64,000 nt of DNA from Opitutaceae bacterium (GCA_024233285.1 JACKPU010000006.1:62001-126000); one strand, 5' to 3'; positions 30,002-42,228 are shown, numbered from the stretch's first letter. Notes: generated by a model not told the origin, from the letters alone. Numbers and translations are program-made.

Positions 30002-31225
30002 ATGTCTTCCGCCACGACTGAACCACTGGATCGCTTTACCTTGCCGGATGCCGCCGGACATTTCGGCGTCTATGGCGGTGTTTATGTGCCGGAAACCTTG
30101 ATGACCGCGCTGCAGGACTTGGAAAAAGCCTATCTGGCCGTGCGCGAGGATCCGGAATTTCAAGCTGAGTTGGCGCAGCATTTACAGGAGTTCGCGGGCC
30201 GGCCGACCCCGCTTTATCACGCGAAGCGTCTGACCGAGCATTGCGGCGGCGCGAAGATCTATTTCAAACGCGAAGACCTGCTGCACACCGGCGCGCACAA
30301 AATCAACAATGCCATCGGCCAGGCCATCCTCGCCAAGCGCATGGGCAAGCGACGCGTCATTGCCGAGACCGGCGCCGGCCAGCACGGCGTGGCGACGGCG
30401 GCGGTTTGTGCGAAATTCGGCTTGGAGTGCGTGGTCTACATGGGGGCGCACGACATGGAGCGGCAGGCGCTCAATGTTTTCCGCATGCGGCTGATGGGGG
30501 CCGAAGTCCGCGGCGTGGAAGCCGGTCAGAAGACGCTCAAGGAGGCGATCAATGAGGCCATGCGCGATTGGGTCACCAATGTGCGCGACACCCATTACAT
30601 TCTCGGCACGGCCTACGGTTCACACCCGTATCCGATGATGGTGCGCGATTTTCACCGCGTGATCGGTCGGGAAGCTCGCGAGCAGATTCTCGCGCGTGAG
30701 AACCGGTTGCCGGACGAACTGGTGGCCTGCGTCGGCGGCGGCAGTAATGCGATCGGTCTTTTCTTCGATTTTCTCGAGGACACCCAAATCAAGATGACGG
30801 GCGTCGAGGCCGGCGGGCTGGGCATCCAACGCGGCGAACACGCGGCGCGTTTTGAAGGCGGTCGCCTCGGGGTATTGCAAGGCTGCAAGACTTACATTCT
30901 GCAGGACGGGGACGGCCAGATTGAGCTGACGCACTCCGTTTCCGCCGGATTGGATTACGCCGCGGTGGGGCCGGAGCATGCGTTCTACCGTGAACGCGGC
31001 CGCATTCAATTTGCCTATGCAACGGACGACGAGGTGTTGGAGACGTTTCAACTTTGCTCCCGGCTCGAAGGCATCATCCCGGCGCTTGAAAGCACCCATG
31101 CCTTGGTTCATGGCATTAAACGCGCCAAGGCCTTGGCGAAGGATAAGATCGTCATCATCAATCTTTCGGGACGCGGCGACAAAGACGTGCAGCAAGTGGC
31201 GAAAATCCTGGGAGCGCGCGCATGA
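30002..31225 (+). CDS. trpB: Tryptophan synthase beta subunit
   Basis: A 407-residue PLP enzyme that joins indole and serine to make tryptophan. The PLP lysine is Lys100 in [13 protein letters not shown], the phosphate-binding loop is GGGSN at 245-249, and [20 protein letters not shown] and [20 protein letters not shown] are typical of TrpB1. trpA is not adjacent; instead the stop overlaps the yicC start by 4 nt (ATGA). TrpB usually needs the alpha subunit as a partner, so trpA is expected elsewhere. There is no Shine-Dalgarno sequence before the ATG. Confidence 0.96.
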   Translation: MSSATTEPLDRFTLPDAAGHFGVYGGVYVPETLMTALQDLEKAYLAVREDPEFQAELAQHLQEFAGRPTPLYHAKRLTEHCGGAKIYFKREDLLHTGAHKINNAIGQAILAKRMGKRRVIAETGAGQHGVATAAVCAKFGLECVVYMGAHDMERQALNVFRMRLMGAEVRGVEAGQKTLKEAINEAMRDWVTNVRDTHYILGTAYGSHPYPMMVRDFHRVIGREAREQILARENRLPDELVACVGGGSNAIGLFFDFLEDTQIKMTGVEAGGLGIQRGEHAARFEGGRLGVLQGCKTYILQDGDGQIELTHSVSAGLDYAAVGPEHAFYRERGRIQFAYATDDEVLETFQLCSRLEGIIPALESTHALVHGIKRAKALAKDKIVIINLSGRGDKDVQQVAKILGARA

Positions 31226-32091
31226 AAAGCATGACTGGCTACGGCCGGGCGACTGCGGCCCTCGGTCGGTTTTCCCTCACGGTGCAGGTCAACTCGGTGA
31301 ACCGGAAGGTGCTTGATCTGACCGTGGTCGCACCTTCCGGATGGGATGAGTTGGAAGCCGAGGCACGCGACGCGGTGCGTGAAGTCGCCGCCCGGGGAAA
31401 GGTTCATGTGCGCATTGAATTGTCAGGCGACGCAACCTCCAAGGCGGACTGGGATCAGGATGCGGTGGCGGAGACACTGGCGCAACTTCGTGGCTTGGCG
31501 GAGTCGCAGTCCATTCCGTTTTCACCTACGCCCGAACTCGTCTGGCAGATTGCAAACAGCCAGCGATCCGGAACCCTTTCACTAGCGGACGAGACGACTC
31601 GCGACACCGTGCTTTCGACGCTGCGGGAGGCGCTGCGCGCTTTTGCGGCGATGCGAGCCACGGAAGGCGAGTCCCTGCTGATCGATTTCCTCGGCCGATT
31701 GGAGACGCTCCAGCGTTTGGTGGAGTCCGTGGCGACCCGCGCGCCCGCAGTGGCGCCGGCTTATCGGGACCAGCTCTTGAAGCGCTTGGCCGACAGCGGC
31801 CTGCAACTCGATTTGCATGATGAACGCGTGCTCAAGGAAATCGCCTTTTTTGCCGAACGCTGCGATGTCACCGAGGAGCTGACACGCCTGCGCAGTCATT
31901 TGGTGCAGTTCTCGACGTTGCTGCGTTCTGACGGAGAAATCGGCCGCAAGGCCGAGTTCATCCTGCAAGAAATCGGCCGCGAAGTGAATACGATCGGCAG
32001 CAAGGCGAACGATCTGGAGATCGCCCGGCATGTGATCGAGATGAAGAACGAACTCGACCGCGTGCGCGAGCAGATCGCCAACGTCGAGTAA
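31222..32091 (+). CDS. yicC: YicC/YloC family endoribonuclease
   Basis: A 289-residue protein with the canonical opening [13 protein letters not shown] and [12 protein letters not shown], and the C-terminal DUF1732 domain ([20 protein letters not shown], then [19 protein letters not shown]). Members have been reported to act as endoribonucleases or to affect sRNA stability. The ATG overlaps the trpB stop (ATGA), so it is probably translationally coupled. It converges with the sialidase-like gene with only 2 bp between the stops. In many bacteria yicC precedes gmk and rpoZ; here rpoZ is about 30 kb away. Confidence 0.92.
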   Translation: MKSMTGYGRATAALGRFSLTVQVNSVNRKVLDLTVVAPSGWDELEAEARDAVREVAARGKVHVRIELSGDATSKADWDQDAVAETLAQLRGLAESQSIPFSPTPELVWQIANSQRSGTLSLADETTRDTVLSTLREALRAFAAMRATEGESLLIDFLGRLETLQRLVESVATRAPAVAPAYRDQLLKRLADSGLQLDLHDERVLKEIAFFAERCDVTEELTRLRSHLVQFSTLLRSDGEIGRKAEFILQEIGREVNTIGSKANDLEIARHVIEMKNELDRVREQIANVE

Positions 32092-32093
32092 GC

Positions 32094-33281
32094 TCAGTCG
32101 TCGAGATCGACGCGGCGACTGATGATGGCCTTGCGCGCGGTGCCATCGGCGTCGCGATGGTCGAAATTCGAATAGGTGACGAGGAAGCTGCGTGGCCCTA
32201 AAACATGCATGCTAGTGTAGCCGCACGTGTGGTTGAGAATGGTGGATGCATCACCGGGGATCAGACAGACCGGGTCCGTCCAGTCGCGACCATTACCGTC
32301 CAGATTGAAACGCAGCCAGACGCCCGGGCGTCCGTAGCTCACGACCAGTAAGTTGGAGGGCAGGCGGATGAGGTAGGGGAAGACGCCGAAATTGCAGAAG
32401 TCTGCCGGTGCGGTCCAAGTGTGGCCGTCGTCTTTCGAGAAGCAGATGGCCATGGGCTTTTGTTCATGGTCGGCTCTGCGAATGACCGCGACGAGTCCGC
32501 CATCGGTCGTCGCCTCCAAGGCAGGTTCACCATACAGGTCCTGACCATTCAAATCCAAGGCGACAATGGACCGTTTGGTGAAGCTCCGGCCATTATCGTT
32601 TGAAACCATCAGATTGGTGCCGCCCTTGCTTGGGTAGTGACCGTCCTCGGTTGCATAGCGCACACGATAGTCGGCATACATGAGCTCGCCTTTATGCTTG
32701 AGGGCGGGGCGTTCGAAGAATGTGCGGGGCATGACATCGCTATTCTCCCGCCGCCAAGCCAATAAATCCTTTGTTTGATAGGTGATGGTCTCGTCCTGCC
32801 ACTGTTTGATCGCTGGGATCCAACGGCGGGCGGAAAGGTTGCGGTAGTAGTCCTGAACTTCGGGTGAGAAATCGCTGACCCGGTAAGTGTAGAACGGACC
32901 GTAGACATAGGCCTCCGACACAGGTTTGGGCAGGGTCACGTTGGCCTCCTGCACGTTCAGGTAGCGAATTGCGGGGACAACGAGAAACTCTCCGTCATAT
33001 GCCGGGGTGACCGAAAAGTGAGGCCGGCTCGGCACAAGGTCGTTGGTGAATCGCGTCCAGGTTTCGCCTTGGTCCGCGGAAACGAAAGACGGCGCATCGC
33101 CGCCGTGTGTTTCGCTGGCATCCTCGGCATCGGCGTAGACCAGGAGGATGCGTCCATCTGGCAGCGGCGAATACGCGGGGAATTGCGTGAAACCCCAGCG
33201 GGTTTCGTTTGGCGCGGAGACGGCGACCACCACGGGTTCGCCGAGTTTCAGTGGGGGGGCGGGGGGCACGGCGTCAACCAA
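32094..33281 (-). CDS. Sialidase-superfamily (BNR/Asp-box) protein
   Basis: A 395-residue beta-propeller. At least three Asp-box repeats are visible: SADQGETW, SNDNGRSF and SKDDGHTW. Such proteins include exo-alpha-sialidases and many polysaccharide-binding or hydrolytic enzymes; the substrate cannot be inferred. There is no ATG near the N-terminus. Candidate starts are TTG at 33281 and GTG at 33269, giving a short Pro-rich leader (PPAPPLKLGE) with no signal peptide, unusual for this family. Two C-tracts of the coding strand (7 and 6 bases, at 33253-33259 and 33261-33266) lie right at the start, so a slippage or a sequence error could hide the true N-terminus. It follows lspA by 30 bp and is in the same frame. 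Confidence 0.75.
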   Translation of the reverse strand: MVDAVPPAPPLKLGEPVVVAVSAPNETRWGFTQFPAYSPLPDGRILLVYADAEDASETHGGDAPSFVSADQGETWTRFTNDLVPSRPHFSVTPAYDGEFLVVPAIRYLNVQEANVTLPKPVSEAYVYGPFYTYRVSDFSPEVQDYYRNLSARRWIPAIKQWQDETITYQTKDLLAWRRENSDVMPRTFFERPALKHKGELMYADYRVRYATEDGHYPSKGGTNLMVSNDNGRSFTKRSIVALDLNGQDLYGEPALEATTDGGLVAVIRRADHEQKPMAICFSKDDGHTWTAPADFCNFGVFPYLIRLPSNLLVVSYGRPGVWLRFNLDGNGRDWTDPVCLIPGDASTILNHTCGYTSMHVLGPRSFLVTYSNFDHRDADGTARKAIISRRVDLDD

Positions 33282-33311
33282 GCGCGCCCGGTGGTCCGCG
33301 TCGAGTCTCGA

Positions 33312-33863
33312 TCAGGATTTTTCCGCGACCGCGGCAGGCTGCGTTTTGAACGAGTGCCAGAGGTAGAGCACCACGCCGACACAGATGGCAGAATCCGCCA
33401 CATTGAACGTGGGATAGACGTAGGAACCAAAATGAAAATCGAGAAAATCGACGACATGCTGGTGCTGGATGCGGTCCACCAGATTGCCAACGATCCCGCC
33501 GCAGAGCAGGCCAAAGGCGATTTGGGCCAGCCGGTCACGCAAACCGAGGGTGCTGCGGAAGAAATAGATGCCCGCCAGGGTGATGATGGCGATGAACGCA
33601 AGCAGCGTGCTTTTGCCGGTCAGCATGCTCCAAGCCGCGCCGGTATTGCCGACGTGAACCAGATAAAAAAAGCCCGGAATGACGGTGATGGATTCACCGG
33701 GGCCGTAGCTCCCGAGGGGCATGCGCTCGATGATCCACAGTTTGGTCACTTGATCCAAACCGAAGATCACGACGGCCAGCACCAGCAGCAGGCGATAGGA
33801 CAGAATGCGCTGCCAGCGACTCGCGGGTGCGGCGGTTGTTGGTGTGGGCTGGCCGGCTTGCAT
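33312..33863 (-). CDS. lspA: Lipoprotein signal peptidase (signal peptidase II)
   Basis: A 183-residue inner-membrane aspartyl protease that removes signal peptides from prolipoproteins. Four hydrophobic helices are evident. The catalytic Asp pair lies in GGIVGNLVDRI ... VVDFLDFHFG and FNVADSAICVGV; HVGNTGAAWSML is the conserved first loop (usually NxGAAF/W). The N-terminal 20 residues are Pro/Ala-rich and extra. It lies 24 bp downstream of the DksA-like gene, which follows ileS; the ileS-(dksA/traR)-lspA order is a common bacterial arrangement. Confidence 0.95.
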   Translation of the reverse strand: MQAGQPTPTTAAPASRWQRILSYRLLLVLAVVIFGLDQVTKLWIIERMPLGSYGPGESITVIPGFFYLVHVGNTGAAWSMLTGKSTLLAFIAIITLAGIYFFRSTLGLRDRLAQIAFGLLCGGIVGNLVDRIQHQHVVDFLDFHFGSYVYPTFNVADSAICVGVVLYLWHSFKTQPAAVAEKS

Positions 33864-33887
33864 GAGAGGAACCGGACGAGCGGTGAC

Positions 33888-34925
33888 TTAGTCGCCGCTG
33901 TCGTCAACATCCATCATTTTGCCGGCATCGTCGCCGTGCTCGCTGAATAGACCGGCTTGCGTGCGCACGCGGTGGCGATTGCGTTCGATCTCCTTCTGCG
34001 CTTCGGCCGAGTATCGGGTGAATGGCACGGCCAGCAAACGGTCCTTTGCGATGGGTTTGCCGGTGATTTCGCAAACTCCGTAGGTGCCGTCGTGGATGCG
34101 TTTGATGGCGGCTTCGATCTCGGCCAACGCTTCCTGTTCGGAGGAGACCAGGGAGAGCGCGAAGTCGCGGTCAAAGGTGTCGGTGCCGGCATCCGCCATG
34201 TGCTGGCCGTAGGAGGAAAGGTCGCCGGCATCGTCCTTGGAAGAACGCTTGAGCGTTTCCTCGGAGTGCTGGTCGATCTGGCCGGTGAGGTGTTCGCGCA
34301 GATCGAGCAGCAGCTTGTGGAAGCGCTTGAACTTTTCCGGCACGGGCTTTTCAAGTGGCGCCGATTTGGTGGAACGCTTGCCCGGGCTGAAACCCAGGAT
34401 GTCGGCCAGCGAAGCGGCTTTCACGTGATTCGGTTTCGCCGGCTTTTCCGCGGCGGCAAGGGCTTTGGAGACCGCCGTGGCTTTGCCCTTGGCGGTGGGC
34501 TTGGCTTCCGTCGATTTGCTCGTGTTGGTTTTGGCGATCGCGCGCACTTCGTCGAGCGTGAAGCCGATGGGCTTGGCGGAAGCCTTGCGTGCGAGGATGC
34601 TCGTGCGCAGGGCATTTTTCTTGGAGGTCTTTTCCATGGTGGTGGGAGAGGCTTGGGACCTTGGCTTGGCGACCGCAGGGGCGGCCGGTGCAGCTTTGGT
34701 GGTTTTCTTGGCTTTCGCTGGAGAGCTTTTCTTCCCGGTGGCTTTGGTCGGCTTGACCGCCTTGGCTGGTTTGGCCGCTTTCGGGGCGACCTTGGCCTTG
34801 GTTTTGGGGGTGGCGGGTTTCTTCACCTTGGTCTTGGCAGGGGTGACCTTGGATTTGCGAACCGCGGTTTTCGCCTTCTTGGCGGGCGCTTTTTTCGCAG
34901 GTGTTTTCTTTTTGGATTTAGCCAT
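33888..34925 (-). CDS. DksA/TraR-like protein with histone-H1-like tail
   Basis: A 345-residue protein. Residues 1 to about 105 are an almost uninterrupted Lys/Ala/Pro-rich tail like histone H1 or bacterial H1-like proteins (KSKKKTPAKKAPAKK and so on), followed by a less regular basic region to about 220. The C-terminal 120 residues match the DksA/TraR coiled-coil and zinc-finger fold (FHKLLLDLREHLTGQIDQH; AIKRIHDGTYGVCEITGKPI; RYSAEAQKEIERNRH). In classical DksA four cysteines bind zinc; here only Cys in GVCEITG remains and the other three positions are Thr, Ser and Ala. The start at 34925 (MAKSKKK) was chosen because the upstream ORF part overlaps ileS. Likely binds DNA, RNA polymerase or both; this is inference. 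Confidence 0.82.
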   Translation of the reverse strand: MAKSKKKTPAKKAPAKKAKTAVRKSKVTPAKTKVKKPATPKTKAKVAPKAAKPAKAVKPTKATGKKSSPAKAKKTTKAAPAAPAVAKPRSQASPTTMEKTSKKNALRTSILARKASAKPIGFTLDEVRAIAKTNTSKSTEAKPTAKGKATAVSKALAAAEKPAKPNHVKAASLADILGFSPGKRSTKSAPLEKPVPEKFKRFHKLLLDLREHLTGQIDQHSEETLKRSSKDDAGDLSSYGQHMADAGTDTFDRDFALSLVSSEQEALAEIEAAIKRIHDGTYGVCEITGKPIAKDRLLAVPFTRYSAEAQKEIERNRHRVRTQAGLFSEHGDDAGKMMDVDDSGD

Positions 34926-34948
34926 GGGGATATGGGGTTGGGGAAATA

Positions 34949-37804
34949 CTAACGGGCAAGAGCCGCCACGCAACGCGGGCAAACCTTGCCAGCCGCGCTT
35001 TCGTCGAGGGCGGGGACCCAGCGCCAGCAACGCGGGCAGCGGGTCAGGCCGGATTCGGTTCCGGTTTGAACGGTGATTTGAAGCGGAGTTCCGGCGGCAG
35101 CGTCCGCCAATGAAACCGCGGAGACAATAAACAGCTCGGGCAGGGCGTCGCGATATTTGACGAGTGTCGCGTAAACCGCGTCATTTGTCGTGCCCGAGAG
35201 TGTGATCACAGCGTCAAGCGACTTGCCGAGTTCACCGGCGGCGCGGCGTGGTTCGACGGCTTCGTTGACTTGCGCGCGCACGGTGAGGAGATGGTCGTAA
35301 TCTGCGGCGATGGTCGCATCGCTCCATTCCGCGGGTGCAACGGGCCAGTCTTGGAGATGCACGGAACCGTCGGCGTATTCGGTGCCGGCGGTCGCGTAGC
35401 TCCAGGCTTCGTCGGTGGTGAAACACAGCATGGGCGCGAGCAGGCGCACGAGCGAATGGAAGATGTGATGAATCGCGGTTTGCGATGAGCGGCGCAGCGG
35501 ATGCGTGGCACCGAGGGTGTAGAGCCGGTCCTTGAGAATATCGTGATAAACCGCGGAGAGCGTCACTGCGCAGAACTGATTGCAGAGCTGATAGACGCGG
35601 TGGAATTCGTAGCGCTCATAAGCCTTGGTGCACTCGTTGATGAGCGCCGCGGTCTGGTGCAGCGCCCAGCGGTCCAGGGCGTCCATTTCACCCACCGGCA
35701 CGGCATGCTGCGCGGCGTCGAAATCGAACAGATTGGAGAGCTGGAAGCGGAACGTATTGCGGAAAAGCCGGTAGGCCTCGCCGACGTTCTTCAAGATCTC
35801 GTCATCGACCGGGATGTCGTCGCGAAAATCCTGCGATGCGATCCAGAGCCGGATGACATCCGCGCCGTATTGGCCGATGTAGGCTTCGGCGGTCTGCGGT
35901 TTTTGATAAGTGCTGCTCTTGGAGATTTTCTGCCGGTCCTTGTCCACGATGAATCCGTGGGTGAGGACGGCCTTGTAAGGCGCGGCGCCGAAAGCGATGA
36001 CACTGTTCCAGAGCGACGATTGGAACCAACCGCGGTGTTGGTCGCTGCCTTCGAGATAAAGATCCGCGGGCCAGTGCGTGCCGCCCTGGCCTCGCTTGAG
36101 CACGGCCGCTTGGGTTGAACCCGAATCTATCCAGACGTCGAGCGTATCGCGTCCGCAGGTCAGTTGGGCCGGCGCCGGCCAATCCGCGGGCAGGGTGACG
36201 CCTTGCAGCAGCTCCTCGGCCTTGAGGTCATACCAGCAATTGGAGCCGAGTTCGGAGAACTTGTCGGCGACCGCGCGAACCACCGAGGCATCGAGCCAGG
36301 CGTTCTTGTCGGCATCATAAAACGCCGGGATCGGCACGCCCCACGAGCGCTGGCGGCTGATGCACCAATCAGGTCGCGATTCGACGGCACCACGGATCCG
36401 GGCTTCGCCCCACGCGGGAATCCAGCCATTGTGGTCGGCGATCGTTTTGATCTCTTCGAGGGCCTTGGTGCGATGTCCGGCCTTGTCGAGTGAAACGAAC
36501 CACTGGTCGACCGCGCGGAATATGATCGGCGTCTTGGAACGCCAGCAGTGCGGATAGCTGTGCTCGTAACGCTGCTTGGCCAGCAGCGCGCCCGCTTCGT
36601 CGAGCTTCTTGAGCACGGCGATGTTGGCGGGCGAGGTCTTCTTGGCCTTCAAGTCTTCGACACTCTCGAGGCACGAGATACCCACGAGATCGGCCGGCAG
36701 CTTGTCATCGGTCACGTAGCAGCCGTCGTCGCCGACGGGACAGTAAATCTCCAAGCCGTATTTAAGTCCGGTCTGATAATCCTCGCCGCCGTGGCCTGGC
36801 GCGGTGTGCACGCAACCCGTGCCGCTGTCGGTGGTGACGTAGTCGGCCAGCACGATCGGCGAAGCGCGGTCGATGAACGGATGGCGCGGCGCGAGCTTTT
36901 CGAGCTCGGCACCCTTGACGGTCTTGATGATCGGGGCCGCACCTTCGTGCTTGGCGGCGGCGAGCACGGGCGAGAGCAAGGCCTCGGCCACGATGATGCG
37001 CTCGGTGCCCAGATCAGCGACCACGTAGTCAACTTGCGGATGCAGTGCGATCGCGAGATTCGCGGGAATCGTCCACGGTGTGGTCGTCCAGATGACCACG
37101 GACAGCGGCTTGTCCGCCGGCAGACCAAATTTCTCCGCTTCCTGGGTCGGCACGGTGAACTTCACCCAGATGGCGGGAGAGACGTGCGGCTTGTATTCGA
37201 TCTCGGCCTCGGCGAGCGCGGTTTCAAAGGGGATGGACCAATAGACGGGCTTCTTGCTGCGGTAAACGAGTCCCTGTTCCACGAAGGCGGCGAAGGTGCG
37301 GAGGATGTCGCCTTCGAACGCAGGCGCCTTGGTCTTGTATTCGTGAGCCCAGTCCCCGAGCACGCCGACGCGCTTGAACTGCGACTTTTGCGCCGCGATC
37401 CACTTTTCCGAAAACGCATCGCAGCGCTCGCGGATTTGCGCGGTCGTCAGGTCGAGCTTTTGTTCGCGAATCTCGGCGATGACCTTTTGTTCGATCGGCA
37501 GGCCATGACAATCCCAGCCGGGCACATAAGGCGTGCGATGGCCGGTCATGGATTTGTAGCGGTTGACGAAGTCCTTCAGCGACTTGTTCAGCGCCGTGCC
37601 GATGTGCACATCACCGTTCGTGAAGGGCGGGCCGTCGTGCAAAACGAAAACTTTGCCCGTGTGCGCCCGCTGGCGTTGCATGGCCCCGAAGAGATCGAGT
37701 TTTTCCCAGTGTTTAATTCGCGAAGGCTCACGCTGCACGAGATTTGCCCGCATGGGGAAATCCGTCTTCGGAAGCAACAGGGTGTCTTTCAATTCTTGAG
37801 CCAT
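34949..37804 (-). CDS. ileS: Isoleucyl-tRNA synthetase
   Basis: A 951-residue class I synthetase. The HIGH motif is in PPFTNGDVHIGTALNKSLKD, the KMSKS motif reads KISKS, and the editing domain is present (YVTTDSGTGCVHTAPGHGGED). The C-terminal zinc finger CPRCWRW ... CPRC is intact, typical of the IleRS1 type. The start at 37804 (MAQELKDTLLLPKTDFPMRA) was chosen since this is the standard N-terminus; 78 upstream in-frame residues overlap the hemG end. It lies between hemG and the DksA-like gene on the same strand, with gaps of 59 and 23 bp. Confidence 0.97.
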   Translation of the reverse strand: MAQELKDTLLLPKTDFPMRANLVQREPSRIKHWEKLDLFGAMQRQRAHTGKVFVLHDGPPFTNGDVHIGTALNKSLKDFVNRYKSMTGHRTPYVPGWDCHGLPIEQKVIAEIREQKLDLTTAQIRERCDAFSEKWIAAQKSQFKRVGVLGDWAHEYKTKAPAFEGDILRTFAAFVEQGLVYRSKKPVYWSIPFETALAEAEIEYKPHVSPAIWVKFTVPTQEAEKFGLPADKPLSVVIWTTTPWTIPANLAIALHPQVDYVVADLGTERIIVAEALLSPVLAAAKHEGAAPIIKTVKGAELEKLAPRHPFIDRASPIVLADYVTTDSGTGCVHTAPGHGGEDYQTGLKYGLEIYCPVGDDGCYVTDDKLPADLVGISCLESVEDLKAKKTSPANIAVLKKLDEAGALLAKQRYEHSYPHCWRSKTPIIFRAVDQWFVSLDKAGHRTKALEEIKTIADHNGWIPAWGEARIRGAVESRPDWCISRQRSWGVPIPAFYDADKNAWLDASVVRAVADKFSELGSNCWYDLKAEELLQGVTLPADWPAPAQLTCGRDTLDVWIDSGSTQAAVLKRGQGGTHWPADLYLEGSDQHRGWFQSSLWNSVIAFGAAPYKAVLTHGFIVDKDRQKISKSSTYQKPQTAEAYIGQYGADVIRLWIASQDFRDDIPVDDEILKNVGEAYRLFRNTFRFQLSNLFDFDAAQHAVPVGEMDALDRWALHQTAALINECTKAYERYEFHRVYQLCNQFCAVTLSAVYHDILKDRLYTLGATHPLRRSSQTAIHHIFHSLVRLLAPMLCFTTDEAWSYATAGTEYADGSVHLQDWPVAPAEWSDATIAADYDHLLTVRAQVNEAVEPRRAAGELGKSLDAVITLSGTTNDAVYATLVKYRDALPELFIVSAVSLADAAAGTPLQITVQTGTESGLTRCPRCWRWVPALDESAAGKVCPRCVAALAR

Positions 37805-37863
37805 GAGAACAGGAGCGCGGAAGGGTAGGTGGCCCCCCGGGTGAGTCAAGGTTAAGCCCGGTT

Positions 37864-39267
37864 CTAAGCCGTGGCGCGCGCGGCCAGCTTTTCGCCCGCG
37901 GCAATACAGGCCGGAACCGCGATCCCATCGCGGCATTGTCCGCCGATGAAAAGCCCCGGAAACTGCCGCTCGCAGGCGGCCATCGCGTCGAGGTGGCGTT
38001 CGTAGCCGAGGGTGTATTGCGGAATGGCGCGGGGCCACGTGCGCCGGCGCTGAAAGACGGGTGGGCCGTGCACGCCGAGCAGTTCCGCAAGATCGGTTTG
38101 CACCCGCGCGAAGAGCTCATCCTCGGACACCGTAGTGAGTTCGGTTTGGCGCGTGCCGCCCACCATTACCGTCAGGGCGACATGGTCTGACGGCGCGCGC
38201 CCGGGAAAGAGTGTGGATGAAAACAAGACGCCCAGCACGGAGCGTTGTTCAACCGCCGGGACGAGCATGCCGAAGCCATCAAGCGGATGGGCGATTTGGT
38301 CGCGGCGATAGCCCAAGAAGAGCGCGGTGACCGGTGGGAACTCGATTTCAGCCAAGGATGCGAGCGGAGCCGTGCAATCGCTGCCGATCGGCAACGTGGC
38401 CAAGGCGCCGGCGGGCAGGGCGGAGATGACGCGCTCAAAGGTCTCTGCGCGTTGTTCGCCTGCGTGGCGATAACGCACGGTCCAGGCATTGCCGGGTTCC
38501 AGGGATTCCACGGCCGCGTTGAGCTGCAACACGCCGGGCGGCAGCGCACTCGCAAGCGCGTCCGGCAGCGTTTGCAAGCCGTGCTGAAAGGAAAAGATGC
38601 CGCCGCGCTTTTGTCTGGCCGCTTTGCGGGCCTTGGCCGCGGCGATCATCCCGCGAATGATCGAACCCTTTTCGCGCTCACTGGCCCACAAGGCGGGGAA
38701 GGCGTGCCGGGCGGAGAGTTTGGTGGGATCGCCGGCGTAAACGCCGCTGACGAATGGATTGAGTCCGTAGTCGACGATCTCCTGGCCAAAGTGATCCGCG
38801 ATGAACGCCGCCAGACTGACATCGTGTTTGCGTTGCCGCGGACGGTGAAACACTTCGCCCAGCAACCTGCATTTGGCGCCGAAGGAGAACAGCGTTGTGC
38901 CGAGCAGGGCGGGCGGCGACATCGGCGCGGCGACCGGTTTGCCGCCGCGGACAATGAACCGCTTTCGCGCCGTGGTGCTGGCGGGGCAAATTTCATCGCC
39001 GAGTTTCAGCTCCGCGAGCAACGACGTGAGCGCGGGTTCGTTTTCCAAGAGCGAATTGGGGCCGTGTTCCAGCAGCCACCCGTCGATGCGTTCGCTGCCG
39101 ATGACCCCGCCGGTGCGCGAGCTTTGTTCAAAGAGCCTTACCGCGTGGCCTTGTTTGGTCAGGCGATGTGCGGCGGTCAGCCCGGTGATGCCGGCGCCAA
39201 GAATGGCAATTTTTTTTAACACAGAGGGCTCAGAGACCACGGAGGAACTGGAGGAAGGTGGATTCAT
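37864..39267 (-). CDS. hemG: Protoporphyrinogen oxidase (HemG/HemY, FAD type)
   Basis: A 467-residue flavoenzyme that oxidises (copro/proto)porphyrinogen, near the end of haem synthesis. The FAD site is ILGAGITGLTAAHRL at about residues 22-36, then RTGGVIGSERIDGWLLEHGP. The C-terminal FAD contact is GLFIGGQCRDGIAVPACIAAG. The first 15 codons (MNPPSSSSSVVSEPS) are encoded by one arm of an inverted repeat at 39218-39308 and are probably not part of the original protein. A GTG at 39222 would start just before the conserved core and may be the older start. With hemE and hemF upstream this forms a haem operon. Confidence 0.92.
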   Translation of the reverse strand: MNPPSSSSSVVSEPSVLKKIAILGAGITGLTAAHRLTKQGHAVRLFEQSSRTGGVIGSERIDGWLLEHGPNSLLENEPALTSLLAELKLGDEICPASTTARKRFIVRGGKPVAAPMSPPALLGTTLFSFGAKCRLLGEVFHRPRQRKHDVSLAAFIADHFGQEIVDYGLNPFVSGVYAGDPTKLSARHAFPALWASEREKGSIIRGMIAAAKARKAARQKRGGIFSFQHGLQTLPDALASALPPGVLQLNAAVESLEPGNAWTVRYRHAGEQRAETFERVISALPAGALATLPIGSDCTAPLASLAEIEFPPVTALFLGYRRDQIAHPLDGFGMLVPAVEQRSVLGVLFSSTLFPGRAPSDHVALTVMVGGTRQTELTTVSEDELFARVQTDLAELLGVHGPPVFQRRRTWPRAIPQYTLGYERHLDAMAACERQFPGLFIGGQCRDGIAVPACIAAGEKLAARATA

Positions 39268-39307
39268 CCTGTCGCAGACTTCTCTGGGAACTCTGTGCTC
39301 TCTGCGT

Positions 39308-39308
<1 letters not shown>
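39218..39308. repeat. Imperfect inverted repeat across hemE-hemG junction
   Basis: Left arm 39218-39247 (AACACAGAGGGCTCAGAGAC onwards) and right arm 39279-39308 (ending CTCTGTGCTCTCTGCGTT) are about 75% complementary over 29 nt. Motifs of the CAGAG/ACAGAG kind are common in dispersed intergenic repeats. The right arm touches the hemE stop codon and the left arm encodes the first residues of hemG. Confidence 0.65.
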
Positions 39309-42139
<2,831 letters not shown>

Positions 42140-42158
42140 GCGGGACGGCCCGCCCGGC

Positions 42159-42219
42159 GGTCGGGCCCTGCCGGCGCTACCGCGCCCACCCAAGGAGAGG
42201 GGGCCTGCTTGCAGGCGAT
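42159..42219 (+). repeat. Intergenic repeat, copy 2, with hairpin
   Basis: Contains GGTCGGGCCCTGCCGGCGCT followed by ACCGCGCC (42159-42186), then GCCTGC-TT-GCAGGC hairpin (42203-42216) and GCAGGCGAT. Same block order as 2955-3032. It lies between the convergent membrane protein and D,D-carboxypeptidase genes. Confidence 0.6.
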
Positions 42220-42228
42220 GAATGGCTC

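Noticed and set aside
28326..30026. A 566-codon minus-strand open frame across the PP2C phosphatase
   Set aside because: Antisense to a gene with intact phosphatase motifs; composition is Arg/His-rich and without domains.
34600..34925. Lys/Ala/Pro-rich stretch as non-coding low-complexity DNA
   Set aside because: It is in frame with the conserved DksA-like domain, starts with a good ATG directly after ileS, and such tails are known in proteins of this phylum.
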